From the NCBI GenBank assembly GCA_947303825.1, contig CAMYZK010000059.1, positions 1 to 10,118 of the forward strand: DNA of 10,118 nt. Direction: 5' to 3'. Below are positions 1 through 5,389 of this stretch, one piece after another. The position numbers and the translations under genes were made by a program. Under the pieces are notes generated by a model. That model was not told where the DNA came from and ran no database searches. It saw nothing but the letters and a program-made list of their open reading frames with translations. The DNA comes from an uncultured Prevotella sp. GTDB lineage: Bacteria > Bacteroidota > Bacteroidia > Bacteroidales > Bacteroidaceae. Position 1 is the stretch's first letter, and each line of letters begins with the position of its first letter.

Positions 1-201
1 CTTGATGCAGCCATTGTTGCAGTGAAGGAAGCTCTCGTAGCAGGTGACAAGGTGTCTCTTATCGGTTTCGGTACGTTCAGTACTTCTGAGCGTCCTGCTC
101 GTGAAGGCATCAACCCCGCAACAAAGCAGAAGATTACTATCGAGGCAAAGAAGGTTGCCAAGTTCAAGGCAGGTGCCGAGCTTGTTGAGGCACTGAACTA
201 A
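1..201 (+). CDS. HU-family DNA-binding protein, C-terminal part
   Basis: The reading frame is open from base 1 and ends at TAA 199-201, giving 66 residues of a protein that is normally about 90 long; the N-terminal helix lies outside the window. It reads through the HU core: the turn into the first strand (VSLIGFGTFSTSERPAREG), the DNA-binding arm region with the conserved INPATKQKITI stretch, and the closing helix (KKVAKFKAGAELVEAL). The family binds DNA non-specifically as a dimer, bends it and compacts the nucleoid. The NPAT sequence, with proline at the arm tip, is typical of HU/IHF. HU and IHF subunits cannot be separated securely from this fragment; HU is preferred because the spelling is the generic bacterial one. 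The gene is probably a single transcription unit, since a strong terminator follows at once. Confidence 0.93.
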   Translation, partial: LDAAIVAVKEALVAGDKVSLIGFGTFSTSERPAREGINPATKQKITIEAKKVAKFKAGAELVEALN

Positions 202-226
202 TAAGCAGGAATCCAAAGAAATAAAA

Positions 227-278
227 GACAGGCTTTGCAGATGTTTCATTAGGGAACTCTGCGAAGCCTGTCATTTTT
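227..278. terminator. Bidirectional intrinsic terminator between HU and the CYTH gene
   Basis: A 15-base-pair stem (arms 227-241 and 258-272, one G-U wobble) encloses a 16-base loop and is followed on the plus strand by ATTTTT. On the minus strand the second arm is followed by a T-rich run (TTTTATTTCTTT), so the same hairpin can end transcription from both sides. That fits its place between the stop codons of two convergent genes. Confidence 0.9.
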
Positions 279-288
279 GGGGAGTTGC

Positions 289-774
289 TCATCCCTCCTG
301 CTTCCACTCGCAGTAGGGGTGTGTGCGCAGGTGTGAGTTGTAGTAGCGGCGGTCGCCTGTTACTTCCTGGCCTATGAAGTCGGGTTTTACAAATTCTTCG
401 TCGGCGGTACCAAGCTCCACTTCGGCCATCACAAGCCCATCGTTGTCGCCATGGAACTCATCCACTTCGAAAGTGTGAGAACCGCTTGCAACCAGATAGC
501 GGGTCTTGTCTATGATGCCCGGCTCACACAGCTGGAACAGCTGTCTCGCTTCGTCTAGGCTGATGGCTTTCTCAAACTCATAGCGGCTCAGGCCACCGTC
601 GAGCGAGGGGCCTTTTATGGTGAGGAAAGCCTCGTCGTCGCGACGGCGCACTCTTACAGTATGTCCGTGTCCGCTGCAGATGTATCCCTGGCAGATGTGG
701 CTGTTGGCGAATGCTTGTTTCTTGAACGAGGAATCCTTGACCAGGAATTTCCTTTCAATTTCCATTCCGCTCAT
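289..774 (-). CDS. CYTH domain protein (triphosphate tunnel metalloenzyme)
   Basis: The 161-residue protein has the CYTH signature at its start: E5-I-E7-R-K9 (the ExExK metal-binding motif). The other tunnel residues follow in order: RVRRR at 41-45, TIK at 52-54, R64 and E66, K90 and R92 (IIDKTRY), and the acidic strands FEVDEF (102-107) and MAEVEL (116-121). The length matches the short bacterial branch of the family, whose characterised members hydrolyse inorganic triphosphate; some relatives are adenylate cyclases or thiamine-triphosphatases, so the substrate here is inferred. The start could be M1 or M4; homologues begin at the MEIERKF position, so M4 is possible. There is no Shine-Dalgarno. 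The gene lies three bases downstream of the 52-residue membrane protein and is probably co-transcribed with it. It ends at the shared terminator. Confidence 0.88.
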   Translation of the reverse strand: MSGMEIERKFLVKDSSFKKQAFANSHICQGYICSGHGHTVRVRRRDDEAFLTIKGPSLDGGLSRYEFEKAISLDEARQLFQLCEPGIIDKTRYLVASGSHTFEVDEFHGDNDGLVMAEVELGTADEEFVKPDFIGQEVTGDRRYYNSHLRTHPYCEWKQEG

Positions 775-777
775 AGC

Positions 778-936
778 CTACTGGAAGTTTGCAGCAATGA
801 AGATGAGGTAGAACATTGCGAGAATGATGAAAGCACCTATTATCCAGGCTATTACCTTCTTGCCTTTTTCTTCCTCTTTCTTTGCGTAAGCCTTCTGCTT
901 GGCATTAAGCTTCTTTTCTTTTTCTTTTTTTGCCAT
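778..936 (-). CDS. Small basic single-span membrane protein, 52 residues
   Basis: The frame runs from ATG 936-934 to TAG 780-778. Residues 1-27 are almost all Lys, Glu, Gln and Ala (it begins MAKKEKEKKLNAKQK), a charged and probably helical cytoplasmic region. Residues 28-49 are a continuous hydrophobic stretch (VIAWIIGAFIILAMFYLIF), one clear transmembrane segment, and the protein ends AANFQ. The strong charge bias before the segment predicts N-in topology. I do not recognise a named family and assign no function. The stop is three bases before the start of the CYTH gene, so the two are probably translated from one message. I see no Bacteroidetes -7 box just upstream; transcription may come from prfB or from an unrecognised start within 937-1117. 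Confidence 0.75.
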   Translation of the reverse strand: MAKKEKEKKLNAKQKAYAKKEEEKGKKVIAWIIGAFIILAMFYLIFIAANFQ

Positions 937-947
937 GGTTGTTGTTA

Positions 948-1124
948 ATTAGAAATTAGCAATTAGCAATTAGTAATTATGATTACTAAGCCAATTAGGC
1001 TAACCCTGTTTACTGTCTTAGTTATATTAATTAATATTTTGATTATTTCTTCGTTGTCCTTGTTTATTGTAATATATTCCTTTTCAGAGAGTGCTCTTAA
1101 TTGCTAATAACTAATTGCTAATTG
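948..1124. repeat. Inverted AATTAGC heptamer repeats flanking an AT-rich gap
   Basis: Tandem AATTAGC units at 955-973 face their reverse complement (TTAATTGCTAAT, then CTAATTGCTAATTG) at 1097-1124. The 14 bases 960-973 pair perfectly with 1111-1124. About 135 very AT-rich bases lie between, with no ORF. The right end overlaps the last codons and stop of prfB. A prfB read-through transcript could fold into a long hairpin here. Confidence 0.8.
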
Positions 1125-2236
1125 TCTGTGACGGGGAATTCCATGAGATAGGCTTTTATGAATCCATCGAGGTTGCCGTTCATCACGCTGTCCACGTCGC
1201 GCGTCTCATAGTTCGTGCGGTGGTCTTTCACCCGTTTGTCATCGAAGACGTAGCTGCGTATCTGGGAGCCCCATTCAATTTTTTTCTTGCCTGCCTCTAT
1301 CTTGGCCTGGGCCTCTAGCCTTTTCTTCATGGCACGGTCGTAGAGCTGCGATTTCAGCAGCTTCAGTGCTCTTTCCTTGTTTTTGGGCTGATCGCGCGTC
1401 TCGGTGTTTTCTATCAGAATCTCCTCCTGTTCGCCGGTGTCTGGGTCGGTGTACCAGTATCTTAGTCTGACGCCCGACTCCACTTTGTTCACATTCTGTC
1501 CACCGGCACCCGACGAGCGGAAAGTGTCCCACGACAGCTTTGCCGGGTCTACGTAGACCTCTATGGTGTCGTCGACCAGTGGTGATACGAAGACCGATGC
1601 AAACGATGTCATGCGCTTGCCTTGTGCGTTGAAGGGGCTCACCCTTACCAGACGGTGTACTCCGTTTTCGCTTTTCAGGTATCCGTAGGCGTATTCACCT
1701 CCTTCTATCTGCATGGTGACACTTTTTATGCCAGCGTCGTCGCCATCGAGGATGTTGGCAATGGTAACCTTGTAGCCGTGAGCCTCGGCCCACCGCATGT
1801 ACATGCGCATCAGCATCTGTGCCCAGTCTTGGGCCTCGGTGCCTCCTGCTCCGCTGTTTATCTTCAGCACGCAGTCCATGGGGTCTTCCTTCTGGCGCAG
1901 CATGTTCATCAGCTCCAGCTTTTCTATGGCTTCCATGGCAAGGGCATAGTCATTGTCTACCTCCTGCTCGCTCACCATCTCGTCCTTGTAGAAGTCAAAA
2001 GCCAGTTGCAGCTCATCGGCTCGCGTGCGTACATTTTTATATCCGTCAATCCATTTCTTTATGCTGCGCACCTTCTTCATCTGTTCCTCGGCCCTTTTGG
2101 GGTCGTCCCAGAAGTCGGGAGCCTGCGTGCGTAGCTGCTCTTCTTCCAGCTCCACCTGCCTCTCGTCTATCCTGAGGTAGTGATTCAGCTTGTCGGCGCG
2201 GTCGAGCACGTCTTTCAGTTGGTCTTGTGTAATCAT
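1118..2236 (-). CDS. prfB: Peptide chain release factor 2 (RF2)
   Basis: RF2 recognises UGA and UAA in the ribosomal A site and triggers peptide release. The 372-residue protein has the RF2 tripeptide anticodon SPF at 200-202 and the catalytic GGQ at 245-247 (GAGGQNVNKVES). The N-terminal helical domain 1 (about 1-110) and the C-terminal VKDHRTNYET region are also present. Length is normal for the family. In many bacteria prfB needs a +1 frameshift at CUU UGA near codon 25; here the matching place (codons 19-24, HYLRID) reads CAC TAC CTC AGG ATA GAC with no in-frame stop, so the protein is made without frameshifting. The ATG sits 5 bases after a -7 box, suggesting a leaderless message. The 3' end overlaps an inverted heptamer repeat. 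Confidence 0.97.
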   Translation of the reverse strand: MITQDQLKDVLDRADKLNHYLRIDERQVELEEEQLRTQAPDFWDDPKRAEEQMKKVRSIKKWIDGYKNVRTRADELQLAFDFYKDEMVSEQEVDNDYALAMEAIEKLELMNMLRQKEDPMDCVLKINSGAGGTEAQDWAQMLMRMYMRWAEAHGYKVTIANILDGDDAGIKSVTMQIEGGEYAYGYLKSENGVHRLVRVSPFNAQGKRMTSFASVFVSPLVDDTIEVYVDPAKLSWDTFRSSGAGGQNVNKVESGVRLRYWYTDPDTGEQEEILIENTETRDQPKNKERALKLLKSQLYDRAMKKRLEAQAKIEAGKKKIEWGSQIRSYVFDDKRVKDHRTNYETRDVDSVMNGNLDGFIKAYLMEFPVTDN

Positions 2237-2241
2237 GGGTG

Positions 2242-2249
2242 CAAAGGTA
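2242..2249 (-). promoter_or_regulatory. -7 promoter box of prfB (TACCTTTG)
   Basis: Read on the minus strand, TACCTTTG matches the Bacteroidetes -7 consensus TAnnTTTG. Only CACCC separates it from the prfB ATG, so the transcript start would fall on or next to the start codon. I do not see a good TTTG at the usual 19-21 base distance upstream. The box itself matches exactly; the leaderless interpretation is inference. Confidence 0.65.
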
Positions 2250-2255
2250 TAAAAT

Positions 2256-2286
2256 AATTATGAATTATGCACTCGGCTTGCCGCTT
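2256..2286. repeat. AATTATG heptamer pair plus CTCGGCTTGCCGCTT unit
   Basis: Two tandem AATTATG units (2256-2269) are followed by CTCGGCTTGCCGCTT (2272-2286). The latter closely matches CTCAGCTTCGCCGCTT at 7414-7429 (one substitution and one inserted base). The same heptamer recurs at the gluQRS start. On the plus strand the small CGGC/GCCG palindrome is followed by TTTTTT, but its two-base loop makes it a poor terminator. Confidence 0.6.
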
Positions 2287-2301
2287 TTTTCTAAAAAAGA
2301 A

Positions 2302-2330
2302 TTGTGAATTATTGTTTTTTTGTACCTTTG
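2302..2330 (+). promoter_or_regulatory. Promoter of gluQRS (TTG-N18-TACCTTTG)
   Basis: TTG at 2302-2304 and TACCTTTG at 2323-2330, 18 bases apart, fit the Bacteroidetes -33/-7 pattern. Transcription would start near 2336, giving a leader of about 160 bases that contains the heptamer array and the GC-rich hairpin element. The -7 box overlaps a perfect palindrome TTTGCATGCAAA (2327-2338), a possible operator. Confidence 0.75.
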
Positions 2331-2350
2331 CATGCAAAAAGGGGGGAAAT

Positions 2351-2392
2351 GAGTTAAGAGTTAAGAGTTAAGAATTAAGAGTTAAGAGTTAA
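2351..2392 (+). repeat. Six tandem GAGTTAA heptamers
   Basis: Six units in exact register; the fourth reads GAATTAA. The array runs directly into the hairpin element at 2393. The same heptamer follows folP (6201-6221), and a relative (GAGTTGA) occurs on the minus strand at 7331-7349 and 7440-7455. Confidence 0.92.
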
Positions 2393-2472
2393 GCCCCGAC
2401 GGGGCGAAAGATCACAGGCAGGGGTGACGCTCGGCTCTGCCGGTTGCTACCGAAGGGACGCAAGAACCCCTG
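2393..2472 (+). repeat. GC-rich hairpin element, copy 1
   Basis: It begins with a compact hairpin GCCCC-GAC-GGGGC (2393-2405), then CACAGGCAGGGGTG, and closes with ACCCCTG. CAGGGGT (2419-2425) pairs with ACCCCTG (2466-2472). The interior can form CGGT-TGCT-ACCG (2441-2452) or alternatives such as GGCAG/CTGCC (2417-2421 with 2437-2441). Copy 2 lies on the minus strand at 7349-7392, shares the first 35 or so bases and the CCCCTG end, and lacks most of the interior. Here the element lies in the predicted gluQRS leader. Function is unknown; it could be a small non-autonomous mobile element or a structured RNA. Confidence 0.75.
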
Positions 2473-2484
2473 ATAAGAGTTAGG

Positions 2485-2505
2485 AATTATGCATTATGAA
2501 TTATG
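2485..2505 (+). repeat. AATTATG heptamers containing the gluQRS start codon
   Basis: Three tandem units, AATTATG CATTATG AATTATG. The ATG of the second unit (2496-2498) is the first in-frame start of gluQRS, and another in-frame ATG follows at 2508. Confidence 0.8.
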
Positions 2506-3404
2506 AAATGAACAGGTCTGTGGGACGCTTTGCCCCTTCGCCTACGGGTCGCATGCATCTTGGCAATGTCTACAGTGCATTGCTGTCGTGGCTTTCTGTC
2601 AAGAGCAAGGGGGGCGAGTGGCTGCTGCGCATAGAGGATATCGACCCTGGTCGTTCGCGTATGGAGTATGCCGGCCTTATCATGGACGACCTGGAGTGGC
2701 TGGGTCTGGAGTGGGACGGCGCTCCCGTCTTCCAGAGTCAGCGTTCAGACATATACCGGCATTACTTCAGCATGCTGGAGGCTCAGGGGCTTACCTATCC
2801 CTGCTATTGCACGCGCGCCGACCTGTTGGCATCGCAGGCTCCTCACGAGAGCGACGGCCGAGTGGTTTATCCAGGCACATGCCGCCATCTGCCGCCTCAG
2901 CCAGGCAAGGCTGCTGCCGTGCGACTTATTGTGCCCGACGAAGAAGTAGCGTATGAAGACGGGCATTATGGACTGCAGCGCACCAACCTTGCCCTTCAGG
3001 TGGGCGACTTCATCATACGTCGCAAGGATGGGGCATGGGCTTACCAGTTGGCGGTGGTGGTCGATGATGCGCTGATGGGAGTTACCGAGGTGGTGCGAGG
3101 CCGCGATCTGCTCCTGTCGGCCTTGCAGCAGATGTATGTTGCCCGTTGCCTGGGCTTCGAGTCGCCCATGTTCATACACCTGCCCTTGCTGCTTGGTGCT
3201 AGCGGCTTGCGTCTCTGCAAGCGCGACCAAGGCATGGACATGGCGGCCTTGCGGCAGTGCTACAGTGCTCCCCAGCTCCTGGGCTTGCTTGCCTTTCTTG
3301 CCGGTATACTGCCGAAGCCGGAGCCTGTTGCCCTCTCCGAGCTTGTCAGGCTTTTCTCTTGGGATAAAGTGCCTCTGAGTGACATCAGCGTGCAAGGATA
3401 TTAG
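2496..3404 (+). CDS. gluQ: Glutamyl-queuosine tRNA(Asp) synthetase
   Basis: GluQ-RS is a shortened glutamyl-tRNA synthetase that activates glutamate and attaches it to the queuosine base at position 34 of tRNA-Asp. The 302-residue length, stopping after the catalytic domain without an anticodon-binding domain, is diagnostic. Visible motifs are RFAPSPTGRMHLGN (11-24, the HIGH-type site), LLRIEDIDPGR (43-53), zinc ligands C103, C105, Y125 and C129 in the family's spacing, DFIIRRKDGAWAYQLAVVVDD (171-191), the RGRDLL segment (201-206), and a degenerate KMSKS-like loop LCKRDQG (240-246). The start is uncertain: ATG 2496 or ATG 2508 (MNRSVGRFAPSP), the latter closer to homologues. Transcription probably starts near 2336. 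The gene converges on the ligase gene with 8 bases between stop codons and no visible terminator. Confidence 0.93.
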   Translation: MNYEMNRSVGRFAPSPTGRMHLGNVYSALLSWLSVKSKGGEWLLRIEDIDPGRSRMEYAGLIMDDLEWLGLEWDGAPVFQSQRSDIYRHYFSMLEAQGLTYPCYCTRADLLASQAPHESDGRVVYPGTCRHLPPQPGKAAAVRLIVPDEEVAYEDGHYGLQRTNLALQVGDFIIRRKDGAWAYQLAVVVDDALMGVTEVVRGRDLLLSALQQMYVARCLGFESPMFIHLPLLLGASGLRLCKRDQGMDMAALRQCYSAPQLLGLLAFLAGILPKPEPVALSELVRLFSWDKVPLSDISVQGY

Positions 3405-3412
3405 CCGTCCTG

Positions 3413-5224
3413 CTACTCCTCGTACATCAGGTCTATCTCCTTGCGGTAGTTCTCGTTCAGCACGCGGCGCTTTATCTTCAGCGTGTTTGTCAGCTCGCCG
3501 CGCTCCAGCGAGAAGGGCTGTGGCAACAGTGTGAAGCGCTTCACCTGCTCATACTTGGCCAGCTGTTGCTGTAGGGTGTCTATGCGCTCCATAAGCATCT
3601 CGTGTATCTCCTTGTTCTGACACAGGTCGCGCCTGTCGTTGAAGGCTATCTTGTTGTTGCGGGCATAGTCTTCCAGGAGCCGGTATTCTGGTATGATGAG
3701 TGCGGAGACAAACTTGCGCTGGTCGGCAATGATGGCTATCTGGTCTATGTATTTGTCAACAATGAGCTTCGACTCTATCATCTGCGGGGCAATGTACTTG
3801 CCGTTGCTGGTCTTGAAGAGGTCCTTGATGCGTTCTTTGAGGAACAGCTCTCCGTCTTTCAGGTAGCCGGAGTCACCGGTGCGGAAATAGCCGTCGCTGG
3901 TAAACGACTGCCTTGTCAGGTCGTCGCGGTTGTAGTATCCCTTTGTTATCGTCGGTCCTTTCAGCAGCACCTCACCCTCGTCGCTGATGCGGATGCTGAT
4001 GCCTTGTATGGGCTGTCCCACGCTGCCTATGGTATAAGGCTCTCCCAGATGGTCGCAACTCACTGTGGCCAAACTCTCGGTCAGTCCGTAGCCGACAACC
4101 ATGTTGATGCCTATGGAATGAACGAACTCCTCTACGTGCTGGCTTACGGTGCTGCCTGCCGTGGGGAAGAAGTGGGCGTTCTCCAGTCCCAGCTCACGAC
4201 GCACCAGAGAGAAGACGGTCTTGTTAAGTGCCTCATACTCCAGGTGCAGTGCCATGGGCGGACGCTTGCCCTTTGCCACATAGTCTATATTATGCTTGTG
4301 TCCTATGTTGAGTGCATGCTCAAAGAGCTTGCGCTTTACGGTTCCCGAGGTCTCTATCTTCTCCTTCACGCCCATGTACACCTTCTCCCAGAACCTTGGT
4401 ACGGCACTCATGCACGTGGGATGTGTCTCGCGCATAGACTGTTGCACCTCCATGGGGTTGGTGTTCACTATAAGGCGTGCACCTACAGTGATGCACAGTA
4501 TCTTCCATCCTTTCTCGAAGATGTGTGTGAACGGCAGGAAGTTGAGCACACGGTCGTCTTCGGTAACGGGCACGCACTTGTGGTTGGCCTCCATGGCGGC
4601 GTGATACTGGCCGCATGTGAGCAATACACCCTTTGAGTCGCCTGTTGTCCCGCTGGTATATAGTATGTTGGCTATATCGTCCATCGATGCCTCCTTGGTA
4701 AGGTTGTCCACCTCGCTCTGTCTTGGCAGACCCTCGCCCAGCTTGAGAAAGTCGTCGAAGAGCATCGTCGTCTTGTCGCCGTCGGCAATGCTTACCGCTG
4801 GGTCGTAGACAATGATGCGCTGCAGCGACTTGCAGGTGGCGATGACGCGGTGTGCCTTGTCATACTGCGACTGTTCGCCAACGAAGATGAAGCGTATCTG
4901 AGCATCGTTTATCATAAACTGTATCTGCTGCTCAGAGCTGGTGGCGTAGAAAGGAATGGTGACGGCCCGTATGCCCCAGGCACCGAAATCGGTGAATAGA
5001 TACTGGATGGAGTTTTGCGAGAACACACCGATGTTCTCCTGCACCTGCACGCCAAGGTTGAGCAAGGCATTGGACACCTGCCTTACTTTTTGCGAGAACT
5101 CTTTCCATGAGTATGACATCCACTGGCTTGAACCAAAGTTCTTGTAGATGAGAGCCTCGCGGCTACCCATCTGGGCTGCTACGTCGTGTACCAGCCTCGA
5201 CAGATGGCTATTCACTTGTTGCAT
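3413..5224 (-). CDS. Long-chain fatty acid--CoA ligase (AMP-binding, FadD15-like)
   Basis: The enzyme activates fatty acids with ATP to an acyl-adenylate and transfers them to CoA for lipid synthesis or salvage. In 603 residues the adenylate-forming core motifs appear in order: A3 phosphate loop YTSGTTGDSKG (189-199), A5 YGLTE (379-383), A7 GYFRTGD (445-451), the A8 hinge LKERIKDLFKTSNGKYIAP (462-480) and A10 LTNTLKIKRR (578-587) with the catalytic lysine. The PFTHIFEKGW segment (231-240) and the length match the bacterial long-chain ligase branch. The acyl-site segment reads FFPTAGSTVS (352-361), where relatives usually carry a GGAxLS-type sequence, so chain preference may differ. It has its own promoter at 5250-5281 and a short A-rich leader. 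Exact substrate is inferred. Confidence 0.93.
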   Translation of the reverse strand: MQQVNSHLSRLVHDVAAQMGSREALIYKNFGSSQWMSYSWKEFSQKVRQVSNALLNLGVQVQENIGVFSQNSIQYLFTDFGAWGIRAVTIPFYATSSEQQIQFMINDAQIRFIFVGEQSQYDKAHRVIATCKSLQRIIVYDPAVSIADGDKTTMLFDDFLKLGEGLPRQSEVDNLTKEASMDDIANILYTSGTTGDSKGVLLTCGQYHAAMEANHKCVPVTEDDRVLNFLPFTHIFEKGWKILCITVGARLIVNTNPMEVQQSMRETHPTCMSAVPRFWEKVYMGVKEKIETSGTVKRKLFEHALNIGHKHNIDYVAKGKRPPMALHLEYEALNKTVFSLVRRELGLENAHFFPTAGSTVSQHVEEFVHSIGINMVVGYGLTESLATVSCDHLGEPYTIGSVGQPIQGISIRISDEGEVLLKGPTITKGYYNRDDLTRQSFTSDGYFRTGDSGYLKDGELFLKERIKDLFKTSNGKYIAPQMIESKLIVDKYIDQIAIIADQRKFVSALIIPEYRLLEDYARNNKIAFNDRRDLCQNKEIHEMLMERIDTLQQQLAKYEQVKRFTLLPQPFSLERGELTNTLKIKRRVLNENYRKEIDLMYEE

Positions 5225-5249
5225 AAGCTTCTTTCTTTATAACAATGTG

Positions 5250-5281
5250 CAAAGTTAGGTATTTTTTTCTTTTCTTACAAA
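5250..5281 (-). promoter_or_regulatory. Promoter of the acyl-CoA ligase gene (TTTG-N20-TAACTTTG)
   Basis: On the minus strand TTTG (5281-5278) and TAACTTTG (5257-5250) are 20 bases apart, a full match to the Bacteroidetes consensus. The start would be near 5244, leaving a leader of about 20 bases before the ATG at 5224. The leader has an A-rich AAAGAAAGAAG stretch and no Shine-Dalgarno. Confidence 0.85.
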
Positions 5282-5349
5282 TTTTTTGCTGTCATTCTTT
5301 GGCCCTTTGGCCCGATTGTCTCCGTGCGGTGGAAAAAGATGGATTTTTC

Positions 5350-5380
5350 TTTGGTTTTTCATATAAAATGACTACCTTTG
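5350..5380 (+). promoter_or_regulatory. Promoter of folP (TTTG-N19-TACCTTTG)
   Basis: TTTG at 5350-5353 and TACCTTTG at 5373-5380, 19 bases apart, is the textbook Bacteroidetes arrangement. Transcription should begin near 5386. This excludes the in-frame TTG at 5378, inside the box, as a start codon and leaves ATG 5390 only a few bases from the RNA 5' end. Confidence 0.85.
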
Positions 5381-5389
5381 CGCCTGATT

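Noticed and set aside
2272..2290. Terminator CGGCTTGCCG plus TTTTTT
   Set aside because: The four-base stem has only a two-base loop, and the sequence is a repeat unit also found at 7414-7429 without a T-run.
2341..2357. Mini upstream ORF ATG AGT TAA after GGGGGG in the gluQRS leader
   Set aside because: It arises from AAATG joined to the first GAGTTAA heptamer; a two-codon frame is too weak to claim regulation.
2393..2472. Possible riboswitch (preQ1 or c-di-GMP type) in the gluQRS leader
   Set aside because: GluQ-RS acts on queuosine tRNA and the leader contains GGGACGCAAG, which faintly recalls a c-di-GMP-I motif. However, the known aptamer architecture is absent and a related copy lies at the 3' end of the HAD gene, so a dispersed repeat is the better reading.
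2745..3395. Minus-strand 216-codon frame inside gluQRS
   Set aside because: It is antisense to a complete GluQ-RS with catalytic and zinc motifs, and has no domain of its own.
3602..4636. Long plus-strand frame of 344 codons inside the ligase gene
   Set aside because: It is antisense to an intact acyl-CoA ligase with all core motifs; its length follows from the GC-rich codon use of the real gene.
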